The notes beneath the pieces were generated by a model, which made no database searches, had not been told where the DNA came from, and saw only the letters and a program-made list of their open reading frames with translations. Both the position numbers and the translations under genes were made by a program. Below are positions 1 to 10,015 of a DNA stretch of 64,000 nucleotides, piece by piece (within the stretch, counting starts at the first letter, position 1; the number at the start of each line of letters is the position of its first letter). The DNA comes from Pseudomonas mandelii (lineage in GTDB: Bacteria > Pseudomonadota > Gammaproteobacteria > Pseudomonadales > Pseudomonadaceae): positions 124,001-188,000 of the forward strand of contig NZ_RCZA01000005.1 in the NCBI RefSeq assembly GCF_006438925.1. The letters run 5' to 3'.

Positions 1-22
1 ACGGGTCAAATTACCGTTCACC

Positions 23-53
23 GTCCCTGATGAAAATTTGAAGGGACTTTTTT
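23..53 (+). terminator. Rho-independent terminator of an upstream gene outside the window
   Basis: A GTCCCT/AGGGAC stem (23-28 with 42-47) is followed directly by six T. It would end a + strand transcript entering from the left edge. No coding sequence is visible in bases 1-166; the remainder is the leader of the DUF2934 gene. Confidence 0.65.
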
Positions 54-166
54 CAAGCACAGCAGTCACACCCCAAAGGGAGCTGAACATCAGCGCCGCG
101 CTAGGGGATTTCCCAATCAATGTTTTTATCCAAACTACCCCTTGAGTTCAGTTCAGGAGCATTGCG

Positions 167-484
167 ATGAGCACTAACGATAAACGCATCCGCGAATTCG
201 CCTATCAGATCTGGGAATCGGAAGGAAAACCCGAGGGCCAGGACGCTCGCCACTGGGAGATGGCCCGCAAACTGGCTGAAGCCGAAGCCTTGGCACCGAG
301 CAAATCGGCAAAAGCGGCTGGCAGCAAAACCGCCGGCACCAAGGCCCCTGCCAGCAAACCCAATGGCAAGGCGGCGGAGCCAAAAACCAAAGCCAAGCCC
401 GCCGCTGCCTCCAAGGTCATCCCGCCGGGCGAAAAAGCCAACGAGAAAAAGCCTCGAGCAGCGCGTAAACCGCCCGCTGTCTGA
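167..484 (+). CDS. DUF2934 domain protein with Lys/Ala/Pro-rich tail
   Basis: 105 residues. The first ~37 residues (RIREFAYQIWESEGKPEGQD, then HWEMA) match the short DUF2934 motif, whose function is unknown. Residues ~38-105 are a low-complexity Lys/Ala/Pro/Ser tail, strongly basic and reminiscent of histone-H1-like tails, so nucleic-acid binding is possible but only inferred. The ATG is preceded by a CAGGAG ribosome site. It lies upstream of glgX in the same direction; small DUF2934 genes commonly sit in Pseudomonas glycogen/trehalose clusters. It may be co-transcribed with glgX, although hairpins separate the two. Confidence 0.8.
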   Translation: MSTNDKRIREFAYQIWESEGKPEGQDARHWEMARKLAEAEALAPSKSAKAAGSKTAGTKAPASKPNGKAAEPKTKAKPAAASKVIPPGEKANEKKPRAARKPPAV

Positions 485-513
485 CGCCTCTCACTTTTGT
501 CCTGATTGACCTC

Positions 514-560
514 GTGGCGAGCCTTCTCGCCACCGAGGGCTCGCTCGCCCTCAAAAAAAA
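514..560 (+). other. Tandem hairpins between DUF2934 gene and glgX
   Basis: Two perfect inverted repeats in tandem: GTGGCGAG/CTCGCCAC (514-521 with 526-533) and GAGGGC/GCCCTC (535-540 with 547-552), followed by eight A. On the + strand there is no T-run, so this is not a standard terminator of the DUF2934 gene. Read on the - strand, the second hairpin is preceded by T8 rather than followed by it. Partial attenuation or mRNA processing before glgX is possible. Confidence 0.4.
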
Positions 561-599
561 CCAGAGCCAAGAACTATCCCCCCCTTTGCAGGAGCACCA

Positions 600-2759
<2,160 letters not shown>

Positions 2760-2760
2760 A

Positions 2761-3750
2761 ATGGACCTTCAGGGATTTCTCCAGCATCAGCCCGCGGATT
2801 TCGCCGACACTCAAGCGTTAGGGCGGTGCCTGCGAGCGTTGGTGGAGGCGGGGCTGGATCAGCTTCCGCTGCCCGGCGGTGGCCAGACACTGGAGCGGTT
2901 TCAGCGTCTGGCCGAGGTCGGCGCTCATAATCTGGGGTTGTGCAAGTTGTACGAGGGCCATACCGATGCCCTGGCGATCATCCAGCAACTGGGTGGCTCG
3001 CCTACGCCTGGCAGCACGTGGGGCATGTGGGCTGCCGAACCACCACAAGCGCGGGTGCGCGTCCGTCCGCAGGGGCATATGGTCGCACTGAACGGGCGCA
3101 AGGCCTGGTGCTCGGGCGCAACGGTGTTGAGTCATGCGTTGCTCACGGCATGGGATCATCACGACCGGCAGCAATTGGTTGCGGTGGCGCTGGATCAACC
3201 CGGCGTGACCGTTACGGATCAGGGCTGGCAAGCCGTCGGAATGGGTGCCACTGGCAGCGTCGAGGTGCTGTTCGAAGGCGCCGAAGCACAAGCCATTGGC
3301 AACCCCGGCGATTACCTGCAACGTCCCGGCTTCTGGCAAGGCGGAATCGGCATTGCCGCTTGCTGGTACGGCGCGGCACAGAGCATCGCCGAACGCCTGC
3401 GCAGCCATTGCGCTCAACGTGAAGAACCCCACGCCCTCGCCCACCTGGGCGCGGTCGACAGTGCACTGCATGCGGCCGCCGAGGTATTGCGGGTCAGCGC
3501 ATTGATGATCGACGCCGCTCCGCTGGACGACACCGAACTGCTGGCCCGGCGCGCCCGGGCGGTGGTGGAACACGCCGCCGAACAGGTCATGCTGCACGTC
3601 GGCCACGCACTCGGTGCCGGCCCCTATTGCAAAGATCGGCAGTTCGCCCGACTGATCGCCGACCTGCCGGTATTCCTGCGCCAAAGCCACGCCGAACGGG
3701 ATCTCGCCGCGCTTGGGCAACAGGTTCTGACGGAGACATGGATGTTATGA
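2761..3750 (+). CDS. Acyl-CoA-dehydrogenase-like protein of a four-gene cassette
   Basis: 329 residues, shorter than typical acyl-CoA dehydrogenases (~380). The start chosen is the ATG right after the glgX stop, with AGGAAGAAGAG upstream; a TTG 30 bases earlier inside glgX is less likely. The middle region (MVALNGRKAWCSGA, then ALLTA) resembles the acyl-CoA dehydrogenase β-domain and the C-terminal half is helical (HALGAGPYCKDRQFARLIADL). I could not identify a catalytic glutamate, so oxidation of an acyl-CoA is unproven; it could be a binding or acyl-transfer derivative. It overlaps the next gene by ATGA. As first gene of the PIG-L/methyltransferase/glycosyltransferase set it probably handles an acyl or amino substituent of a glycoconjugate (inference). 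Confidence 0.75.
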   Translation: MDLQGFLQHQPADFADTQALGRCLRALVEAGLDQLPLPGGGQTLERFQRLAEVGAHNLGLCKLYEGHTDALAIIQQLGGSPTPGSTWGMWAAEPPQARVRVRPQGHMVALNGRKAWCSGATVLSHALLTAWDHHDRQQLVAVALDQPGVTVTDQGWQAVGMGATGSVEVLFEGAEAQAIGNPGDYLQRPGFWQGGIGIAACWYGAAQSIAERLRSHCAQREEPHALAHLGAVDSALHAAAEVLRVSALMIDAAPLDDTELLARRARAVVEHAAEQVMLHVGHALGAGPYCKDRQFARLIADLPVFLRQSHAERDLAALGQQVLTETWML

Positions 3751-4505
3751 AAACCAACCCGATTGTCGGCCAGGGAACACCTCTGCATTTATGGCAAACC
3801 TCAAGCCATCTGGCGCAGTTGCCGGTGACCGACATCCTGACGCTGGTGCCGGAAGGCTCGCGCGCCGTGATCATCGCCCCCCATCCGGATGACGAAGTGC
3901 TGGGTTGCGGCGGCTTCCTGCAATTGCTCGCCGCAGCTGGCCGGCCGCTGCAACTGATCTCAGTCACTGATGGCAGTGCCAGCCATCCCGGTTCCGAGCG
4001 CTGGCCGGTGGAACGCCTGAGCGTGGTCCGCCCGCAGGAATCGGCCCAGGCCTTGCGCCGTCTCGGCCTGCCGTTGCACAGCCTGAAATGGCTGCGCGGT
4101 GGCTTCGCCGACAGTCAGGTGGCGGCACGGGAAGCCGAGTTGTGCGAGTTCATCGAACGTCATCTGCGGCCCAACGATGTGGTGTTTACCACGTGGCGTG
4201 AAGACGGCCATTGCGATCACGAAGCTGTGGGTCGCGCCAGTGCCGAAGCGGCGAAACGGGTCGGTGCTGCGCTGCATGAGCTGCCCGTCTGGACCTGGCA
4301 CTGGGCAACCCCCGAAGACAGTTTCGTGCCTTGGCACCGGGCGCGAAAGATTCTGTTGGCCCCGGCGCTGGTGGCGCGTAAACGTCACGCCATTCATGCC
4401 TTCGCCAGCCAGCTGGAGGGCGACCCGAAAACCGGCTTGCCACCGGTGCTGGCACCGTATGTGCTGGACCGGTTACTGCAACCGTTTGAAGTGGTGTTTG
4501 TATGA
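3747..4505 (+). CDS. PIG-L family N-acetylsugar deacetylase (intact active site)
   Basis: 252 residues. PIG-L/LmbE-family enzymes remove the acetyl group from an N-acetylglucosaminyl or related substrate using zinc. The first motif H46-P-D48-D49-E and the second GH155-C-D157-H158 match the family pattern: by analogy with MshB the zinc ligands are H46, D49 and H158, D48 is the catalytic base and H155 the second catalytic residue. The start at 3747 gives a 4-base ATGA overlap with the acyl-CoA-dehydrogenase-like gene, and the end overlaps the methyltransferase the same way. A longer in-frame reading upstream is rejected because it lies wholly inside the preceding gene. A paralogue with altered catalytic residues lies at 5880-6638. 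Confidence 0.9.
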   Translation: MKTNPIVGQGTPLHLWQTSSHLAQLPVTDILTLVPEGSRAVIIAPHPDDEVLGCGGFLQLLAAAGRPLQLISVTDGSASHPGSERWPVERLSVVRPQESAQALRRLGLPLHSLKWLRGGFADSQVAAREAELCEFIERHLRPNDVVFTTWREDGHCDHEAVGRASAEAAKRVGAALHELPVWTWHWATPEDSFVPWHRARKILLAPALVARKRHAIHAFASQLEGDPKTGLPPVLAPYVLDRLLQPFEVVFV

Positions 4506-5101
4506 GCGTCGAGGATCGCTATTTCGACGGTTTGTTCGCCGGCAACGACGATCCCTGGGCGTTCCGTCAGCGCTGGTACGAACAGCGCAAACGCGCCATA
4601 ACGCTGGCCGCGCTGCCCCGACCGCACTACCGCGCGATCTTCGAACCCGGTTGCGCCAACGGGGAACTGAGCGCTGATCTGGCCACGCGCTGCGATCGCC
4701 TGTTGTGTTGCGATACGGCAGCCGCCGCCGTGGCGCTGGCCCGGACTCGCCTGAGCCTGTTCGATCACGCCGAAGTCCGCCAAAGCCGCCTGCCGGGCGA
4801 TTGGCCCAACGAGCAGTTTGACCTGATCGTGCTCAGCGAAGTCGGCTATTACCTGGATGCCGAAGACCTCAAGTGCCTGATCGAACACGCCGCCCGGTCA
4901 CTGACTGCCGACGGCCAGCTCCTGGCTTGCCACTGGCGCCCACCGATCGATGGCTGCCCGCTCAATGCCCGACAGGTCCATGACCTGCTTCACGAACAGT
5001 TGCACTTGCCGCGCCTGGTCCTGCATCAGGAGGCCGATTTCCTGTTGGAACTCTGGAGCCGTGAACCGCGCTCCGTAGCCGCGCTGGAGGGCTTGCGATG
5101 A
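4502..5101 (+). CDS. NodS-like SAM-dependent methyltransferase
   Basis: 199 residues. The N-terminal segment YFDGLFAGNDDPWAFRQRWY followed by EQRKRAITLAALPRP is characteristic of the NodS-related class I methyltransferases. The SAM-binding loop is the glycine-bearing FEPGCANGELSADLA, with an acidic CCDTA strand end after it. NodS N-methylates the free amine of de-N-acetylated chitooligosaccharides in rhizobia; here the substrate is unknown, but the gene directly follows a deacetylase that would expose such an amine. ATGA overlaps at both ends indicate translational coupling within the cassette. Confidence 0.85.
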   Translation: MSVEDRYFDGLFAGNDDPWAFRQRWYEQRKRAITLAALPRPHYRAIFEPGCANGELSADLATRCDRLLCCDTAAAAVALARTRLSLFDHAEVRQSRLPGDWPNEQFDLIVLSEVGYYLDAEDLKCLIEHAARSLTADGQLLACHWRPPIDGCPLNARQVHDLLHEQLHLPRLVLHQEADFLLELWSREPRSVAALEGLR

Positions 5102-5757
5102 TTGGCATTTTGATCCCGGCGCATAACGAAGAAGAGTTGATCGAGCAGTGTATACGGGCCGCCCTGCGCGCCGCGTGCCATGAACGGCTGGGGGGTGAAA
5201 CGGTCCTGGTGCTAGTGGTGCTCGACAGTTGCACTGACCGATCCTCAGAGATTGTCGACAGTTACCCAGTGCACAGCCTGGCGATCGAGGCGCGTAATGT
5301 CGGCCAGGCGCGCGCCGCCGGTGCACGGTTTCTACTGGATCAGGGGGTGCGCTGGATTTCCTGCTCCGACGCCGACAGCCGGGTCGCCAAGGACTGGCTG
5401 GTGGCGCAACTGGACCTCGGTGCCGACGCAGTGTGCGGCACGGTGACGGTCGATCAGTGGACCGCGGCCTTCGATGAGTCAGCACAGATTCGCTATCACC
5501 AGCGTTATCAGGCCCGCGACGGACACCGGCATATCCATGGTGCCAACCTGGGCATCAGTGCCGATGCTTACCGGCGTGCCGGTGGTTTCGCACCGCTGGC
5601 CAGCGACGAAGATGTGCAAATGGTGCGGCAACTCGAGCGCTGCGGGGCGAATATTGCCTGGAGCCAGCGTCCGCAGGTGCTCACCAGTGCCCGACTGGAC
5701 AGCCGCGCACGGGGAGGATTTGGCGATTTCTTGCGGGAAATGGCGCAGCTCGGATAA
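5098..5757 (+). CDS. Family 2 glycosyltransferase, short soluble form
   Basis: 219 residues. GT-A fold: IGILIPAHNEEELIEQCI at the N-terminus, the DXD-type motif SDADS near residue 100, the acceptor-loop motif IHGANLGISADAYRRAGGF and a DEDVQM catalytic-type acidic motif near residue 175. No transmembrane segments are evident, unlike NodC or other processive synthases, so a single-sugar transfer on the cytoplasmic side is more likely than polymerisation. The sugar donor and acceptor are unknown. It is the last gene of the coupled cassette (ATGA overlap with the methyltransferase); ~120 bases separate it from the second PIG-L gene. Confidence 0.88.
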   Translation: MIGILIPAHNEEELIEQCIRAALRAACHERLGGETVLVLVVLDSCTDRSSEIVDSYPVHSLAIEARNVGQARAAGARFLLDQGVRWISCSDADSRVAKDWLVAQLDLGADAVCGTVTVDQWTAAFDESAQIRYHQRYQARDGHRHIHGANLGISADAYRRAGGFAPLASDEDVQMVRQLERCGANIAWSQRPQVLTSARLDSRARGGFGDFLREMAQLG

Positions 5758-5879
5758 AAAAACGTACCGGATGGGACATCGAGGCGACGAATAGCGCGAC
5801 ATGAGCAATACTCTGTTCGCGGCAATCCAGGGTTTGGAGCGCTGCACATTGCTATCAACGAGAACAAGGACGTAGCCCC

Positions 5880-6638
5880 ATGAAAACCGTTTCCATCAAC
5901 GAAACCAGCCTGCCAGTACAAATCTGGAACAGCGCCCCGCAACTGGACAACATTCCTGTCATCAGCACTCAGACCCTGGTCCCCGCCGGCGCACGCGCCG
6001 TGGTGATTGCTCCACACCCCGGCGATGAAGTCGTGACCTGCGGCGGCCTGCTGCAGTTGCTCAGCGCATTGGGTCATCCCCTGCAATTGATCTCGATGAC
6101 CGACGGCAGCGCCAGTCATCCGGGCTCGCAACAGTGGTCGGAGAAACGCTTGAGCGTGTTCCGCCCCCAGGAAAGCCTCGAAGCCTTGCGCCGGCTCGGG
6201 CTGCCGATGCACAGCCTCAAATGGATTCGTGGCGGCTTCACCGACAACGCCCTGGCCGAACGGGAAGTTCAGATGACTCAATTCATCGCCCGTTATTTAC
6301 GCCCCGGGGATGTGGTGTTCAGCACCTGGCGCGAGGATGGCATTGTCGACCATGACGCCGTCGGCCGGGCCTGCGTCAAGGCTGCGGCCATGGTCGGGGC
6401 GGCGTTCAACGAAGTACCGGTCTGGGCCTGGCACTGGCCAACGCGTGATCGCGGGCTCATCCCGTGGCATCGCGCGCGCAAGATTCGCCTGGACACCTGG
6501 ACCGTCGCGCGCAAAAGCCACGCCACCCACGCCTATGCCAGCCAGCTCGACGGCGAGCCGGCCATCGGCCTCGCCCCGCTGCTGCCCCCGGTGCTTCTGG
6601 AACGGATACGGTTGCCTTATGAAATTGTCTTCGTCTGA
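5880..6638 (+). CDS. PIG-L paralogue lacking two catalytic residues
   Basis: 252 residues, same length as and clearly paralogous to the deacetylase at 3747 (shared TDGSASHPGS, RPQES, ALRRLGLP and WREDG blocks). Motif 1 reads H46-P-G48-D49 instead of HPDD, and motif 2 reads G-I155-V-D-H158 instead of GHCDH. By MshB analogy the zinc ligands (H46, D49, H158) are kept, while the catalytic base (D48) and the second catalytic residue (H155) are gone. It may be a zinc-binding pseudoenzyme, a regulatory or scaffold partner of the intact deacetylase, or an enzyme with changed chemistry. AAGGACG precedes the ATG. It is followed by a perfect 28-bp inverted repeat that can terminate transcription. Confidence 0.85.
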   Translation: MKTVSINETSLPVQIWNSAPQLDNIPVISTQTLVPAGARAVVIAPHPGDEVVTCGGLLQLLSALGHPLQLISMTDGSASHPGSQQWSEKRLSVFRPQESLEALRRLGLPMHSLKWIRGGFTDNALAEREVQMTQFIARYLRPGDVVFSTWREDGIVDHDAVGRACVKAAAMVGAAFNEVPVWAWHWPTRDRGLIPWHRARKIRLDTWTVARKSHATHAYASQLDGEPAIGLAPLLPPVLLERIRLPYEIVFV

Positions 6639-6643
6639 AGATC

Positions 6644-6718
6644 AAAAGATCGCAGCCTCCGGCAGCTCCTACCTGTTCCGCGTACACCTGTAGGAGCTGC
6701 CGGAGGCTGCGATCTTTT
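6644..6718. repeat. REP-type palindrome, 28-bp perfect arms, probable terminator
   Basis: Bases 6644-6671 are exactly reverse-complementary to 6691-6718, with a 19-base loop. The core TAGGAGCTGCCGGAGGCTGC belongs to the Pseudomonas REP type also seen at 10016-10093. The right arm ends in a T-run, so it probably also ends transcription of the second PIG-L gene. Confidence 0.85.
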
Positions 6719-6808
6719 TGCTTCACAAAGACCTACCGCAAATCCCACTGAACTGCCCGCCGCTGTATCAGTCGCATACATAAGCAGCCCTGATTCAGAG
6801 GAGTGAAC

Positions 6809-7609
6809 GTGACCAGTGATTCCAAGTGGCAGGCCGTCGAATCCTCTCCATTGAACACGCCCCTGGCGATTCATCGATTGAGAGTGCTGACGGTCAACAC
6901 CCACAAGGGTTTTACCGCACTCAACCGACGTTTCATTCTCCCGGAACTGCGTGAAGCGGTACGCAGTACGTCGGCGGACCTGGTGTTCCTGCAGGAAGTC
7001 GTCGGAGAACACGACCGCCATTCCACTCGCTACTACGATTGGCCGCAAACCTCACAATACGAGTTCCTGGCCGACAGCATGTGGAGCGACTTCGCCTACG
7101 GTCGTAACGCGGTCTACCCCAACGGTCACCACGGCAATGCCCTGTTATCGAAATACCCGATCCGCGAACACCGCAACCTCGACGTCTCGATCACCGGCCC
7201 CGAACGCCGCGGCCTGCTGCATTGCGTACTGGATGTGCCGGGGCACACTGAAGTGCATGCGATCTGCGTTCACTTGAGTCTGCTGGAAAGCCATCGCCAA
7301 CTACAGCTCCAGCTACTCTGCCAACTGCTCGAATCGTTACCCGACGACGCGCCGGTGATTATCGCCGGCGACTTCAACGACTGGCAGTTGCAAGGCAACA
7401 CCGCCCTCGCCCGGCGCGACTACCTGCATGAAGCCTTCGAGCGCCACCACGGTCGCCCGGCGAAAACGTATCCGGCACGCTTTCCGCTGCTGCGCCTCGA
7501 CCGGATCTATCTGCGCAATGCCAGCAGTCATGAGCCGCGGATACTGGGGCACAGACCCTGGACGCATTTGTCGGATCACTTGCCGTTGGCGGTGGAAGTG
7601 CATCTTTGA
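6809..7609 (+). CDS. Endonuclease/exonuclease/phosphatase (EEP) family protein, YbhP-like
   Basis: 266 residues. EEP-fold motifs: TVNTHKGF (N-terminal metal-site Asn), FLQEVVGEH (metal-binding Glu), [10 protein letters not shown], the IIAGDFNDW motif containing the catalytic Asp/Asn, and the C-terminal SDHLPL (catalytic His). The family cleaves phosphodiesters or phosphomonoesters of nucleic acids, phosphoinositides or phospholipids; YbhP-like members occur beside cardiolipin synthase genes in other bacteria. Two GTG starts are possible; GTG 6809 is preferred because AGAGGAG ends about six bases upstream, whereas GTG 6803 abuts it. No signal peptide is seen, so cytoplasmic. No operon partner: a terminator lies upstream and a ~400-base gap follows. 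Confidence 0.82.
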   Translation: MTSDSKWQAVESSPLNTPLAIHRLRVLTVNTHKGFTALNRRFILPELREAVRSTSADLVFLQEVVGEHDRHSTRYYDWPQTSQYEFLADSMWSDFAYGRNAVYPNGHHGNALLSKYPIREHRNLDVSITGPERRGLLHCVLDVPGHTEVHAICVHLSLLESHRQLQLQLLCQLLESLPDDAPVIIAGDFNDWQLQGNTALARRDYLHEAFERHHGRPAKTYPARFPLLRLDRIYLRNASSHEPRILGHRPWTHLSDHLPLAVEVHL

Positions 7610-8006
7610 AACGCTCATTAGTTTCATAGACTACTGTGCCGGCCGCTTTCATGCGTTTAGCGGACGCGTTTAAAGACACTCGGTGTTACGTCCTAACGGC
7701 TACAACGCCTTGCGTCGTTACCTACGCGTGCGCCAGAATCCGCTGGCTTGTGCGCTTTGACCCCGGCCTCTATCGTTTACCTGCCACTGCTCATCAGTGG
7801 TCGGGTTTAGTCGCCCGGTGGTTATCGGTAAGGTGCATAAGCTCCATTCAGTCAGGTCGTTCTATGCCTGTACTTGATGGTGGTTGTGCGCAGGGCGCCC
7901 TTGGGCGCGCCGGGCTTGCTGATTCCACCGGTCGACTAACCTGCGTACAGCCGCCACCCTCTTTTAGTCGAGAGCGGTAGCGGCCCTAACTCTGGAAATC
8001 AGATCT
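7610..8006 (+). promoter_or_regulatory. Long structured 5' leader of the DUF6124 gene
   Basis: No credible gene occupies these 397 bases. The last 130 fold strongly. GTGCGCAGG (7886-7894) pairs with CCTGCGTAC (7940-7948), extended by GGTGG/CCACC (7879-7883 with 7954-7958). Inside is a GCGCCC-TT-GGGCGC hairpin (7895-7908). CCGCCACC (7951-7958) can instead pair with GGTAGCGG (7976-7983) just before the gene, so two exclusive folds exist. That layout is typical of cis-regulatory RNA. I infer a regulated leader; no Rfam class is recognised. Confidence 0.45.
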
Positions 8007-8375
8007 ATGTTCAAAGTAACGCCGAATCCCCCGCACACGGGTCCAGTACCCTACGACGCCTTTATTGATCTTGACCCCAAGAAAATGAGAGAGGCGGCCG
8101 ACCGCGCGCTCAGCTTCTACCTCAACCCCGGGGCGTCGAAAACGCAGATACCGCCCCGCAAACCCAGCACCATTTTCACCATCGACGCAGCGGTGGATGA
8201 CGAAACGTTGCTCGTCGAGGCCTGCGAATCGTTGGCATCAGCCAGCGCCATGGTCAACGATCTCGCCGACGTAACGGACGGCCCGCGACGGCAAACGATG
8301 CTGGTACTGCAACGGATGATCATGTTGGGTGAGTTAGCGGTCAATCGGGTTTTGGATAACCACAAGCCTGGGTAG
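8007..8375 (+). CDS. DUF6124 family small protein
   Basis: 122 residues. The opening (MFKVTPNPPHTG), the KKMREAADRALSFYLNP helix and the ETLLVEACESLASASAMVNDL block match the Pseudomonas DUF6124 family of unknown function. No signal peptide or membrane segment, so cytoplasmic. The ribosome site is poor (GGAAAT ~10 bases upstream), which fits control by the structured leader. Followed by an 8-bp hairpin. Members of this family are numerous and dispersed in fluorescent pseudomonads, from memory. Confidence 0.75.
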   Translation: MFKVTPNPPHTGPVPYDAFIDLDPKKMREAADRALSFYLNPGASKTQIPPRKPSTIFTIDAAVDDETLLVEACESLASASAMVNDLADVTDGPRRQTMLVLQRMIMLGELAVNRVLDNHKPG

Positions 8376-8391
8376 TCGCCAGGCAGGTAGC

Positions 8392-8409
8392 GAGGGCGCT
8401 TGCGCCCTC
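8392..8409 (+). terminator. Hairpin downstream of the DUF6124 gene
   Basis: GAGGGCGC/GCGCCCTC perfect 8-bp stem (8392-8399 with 8402-8409) and a 2-base loop, 17 bases after the stop. There is no clean T-run (ACTATTTAG follows), so it may be a weak terminator or a 3' stabilising hairpin. Confidence 0.45.
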
Positions 8410-8418
8410 ACTATTTAG

Positions 8419-8610
8419 AAGCATTCAAAGGTCTCATTCGACTCCCACGGTGCCTGGACCGGTCGCCTCGGCGCTCGACTCAAAGACCGCTACCAAGTCA
8501 GTGGACGACCACTGGAACCTTTGTATGGCGGAGTCGACTACACCAGCAATATCGACAGCAATCAGCTGCGCGCGACGGCTGCAAATGTCGGTGTCAGGGT
8601 GAGTTGGTAG
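8419..8610 (+). pseudogene. Relic of an autotransporter β-barrel C-terminus
   Basis: An open stretch without a start codon encodes SHGAWTGRLGARLKDRYQV, then GRPLEPL, then YGGVDYTSNIDSN and a terminal VGVRVSW ending in an aromatic residue before TAG at 8608. The first part matches the SWSGRVGARLKGNYDI...VEPY region of the intact barrel protein downstream and the last part matches its final strand, so about 55 residues are missing between them. There is no passenger, no signal peptide and no complete barrel. It is clearly a decayed gene, with a stop codon (8416-8418) immediately upstream in the same frame. Confidence 0.7.
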
Positions 8611-8934
8611 ACCGGTAGCCCACTATCAAAAACGCTCTGGAATGCGGATTTCTTGACGATTTTTCGAACAAACAAGAACTTAGATGTGCGGCGTAAATCA
8701 GTCACTTGCGAGTCCTAAAATACACATACCACTTATCGGCCATTTTCTTGACGCGATGTCAAGGGTCTTCTTAGCTACACGTTACTACCCCCGGAAATAC
8801 ACCAGGGGCAAACCCCAAGACACCCGCAAAATCGGGCGGCCAAAGGCTTGCCCCACTACATTCGGTCGCCCCTCATTCGGGTAGGAGAGAGACGCCAGAG
8901 CGAAATACCGCATGCGATTGCAAGGCAGACCGCC

Positions 8935-10008
8935 ATGAAAACTTCATTCACCCAACAAGAGATCAAAGTTACTTTTTGCACTGTCTCGAGCTCACTTCTT
9001 CTGTGCTCGTCCATGGAAGTACTGGCAGGGCCGGCAGAGAATGAAACCACGCCTTGGTACCGTCAGGATGTTCCGGTCATGACCTTACCCGCCGTCACGA
9101 TCACCGCCCCCTACCCCGGCCGCTTCAGCACCGCCTCCGATACACGAAGTTCGCACCTGACCATCGAGGACGCTGCGCCTTCGACCTGGGATCAGATGTA
9201 TGGACAGGCCTCGCGGCAGGCGCAAACCGATGTTCTGGCTCAGGGATTTGCTATCCCTGGCAGTAGCGAATTCAAAGGTCCGGCGATCCTGACTCTGCAA
9301 AGCGGTAGCGGTCATACCCAGCGGGTCGGACTGGTTGGCGGCATCACTCAGTTACAAGGCGACAGCAACGGGCTGCTGACCGGTCCCGCCCTTGCTGACC
9401 CCAGCCACGACACCCTCAACCTCGAAGGCCAGAGCCTCGGTGCCTACTGGAGCCTGACCGGGCCCCAAGGCTGGCACGTGGATTTGACGGCCAGCGGCGG
9501 CCGGGTCAACGGTTATACCCGCAATGACCAGGGCGCCCGACAGGCAACCGAGGGCAGCGCGGTGACGCTGTCGGTGGAAGGTGGTTTCCCCATTGGTCTG
9601 AGCGATAACTGGGTAGTTGAACCCCAGGCGCAGTTGATCAATCAACGCATTACCCTGGACACCCCGTATGCCGGGTCTGGCAATGCTTCGTCCAGCGATC
9701 TGACGTCCTGGAGCGGCCGGGTCGGTGCACGGTTGAAAGGTAATTACGACATCAACGGAATGGGGGTCGAACCCTACGTGCGAACCAACTTGTGGCACAC
9801 GGTCTACACCAGCGATACCGTGAACCTCGATCAGGTCGAGAAGATCAGCAGCAGCCGCTATTCATCGACCGTCGAAGTGGGTTTGGGCTTGGTGGCCAGA
9901 GTGACACCTGCCGTGAGTCTCTACGTCAGCGCCGACTACAGCAGTAGTGTGGATGACAATGATTTGAACGGGTTGATTGGGAGTTTGGGTGTGCGGATGC
10001 GTTGGTAG
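8935..10008 (+). CDS. Passenger-less autotransporter-type β-barrel outer membrane protein
   Basis: 357 residues from ATG 8935. An N-terminal signal peptide (hydrophobic FCTVSSSLLLCSSMEVLAG) is followed by a short linker (VMTLPAVTITAPYPGRF) and then directly by a β-barrel of autotransporter type (QRVGLVGGITQLQGD, SLGAYWSLTG, SWSGRVGARLKGNY), ending in the aromatic LGVRMRW needed for BAM-dependent insertion. A normal autotransporter has a passenger of several hundred residues between signal and barrel; here there is almost none. An in-frame extension upstream to 8848 would bury the signal peptide and is rejected. The ribosome site is weak. Possibly a domesticated remnant working as a small outer membrane protein. 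It converges on glgB across a REP. Confidence 0.75.
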   Translation: MKTSFTQQEIKVTFCTVSSSLLLCSSMEVLAGPAENETTPWYRQDVPVMTLPAVTITAPYPGRFSTASDTRSSHLTIEDAAPSTWDQMYGQASRQAQTDVLAQGFAIPGSSEFKGPAILTLQSGSGHTQRVGLVGGITQLQGDSNGLLTGPALADPSHDTLNLEGQSLGAYWSLTGPQGWHVDLTASGGRVNGYTRNDQGARQATEGSAVTLSVEGGFPIGLSDNWVVEPQAQLINQRITLDTPYAGSGNASSSDLTSWSGRVGARLKGNYDINGMGVEPYVRTNLWHTVYTSDTVNLDQVEKISSSRYSSTVEVGLGLVARVTPAVSLYVSADYSSSVDDNDLNGLIGSLGVRMRW

Positions 10009-10015
10009 AAAGATC

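Noticed and set aside
7636..7980. 114-codon open frame in the DUF6124 leader
   Set aside because: No ribosome site or family resemblance, cysteine- and arginine-rich shadow-like composition, and the segment forms long paired stems as RNA.
8611..8934. TTGACG-type promoter boxes before the barrel gene
   Set aside because: Two TTGACG words exist, but no convincing -10 at proper spacing was found.
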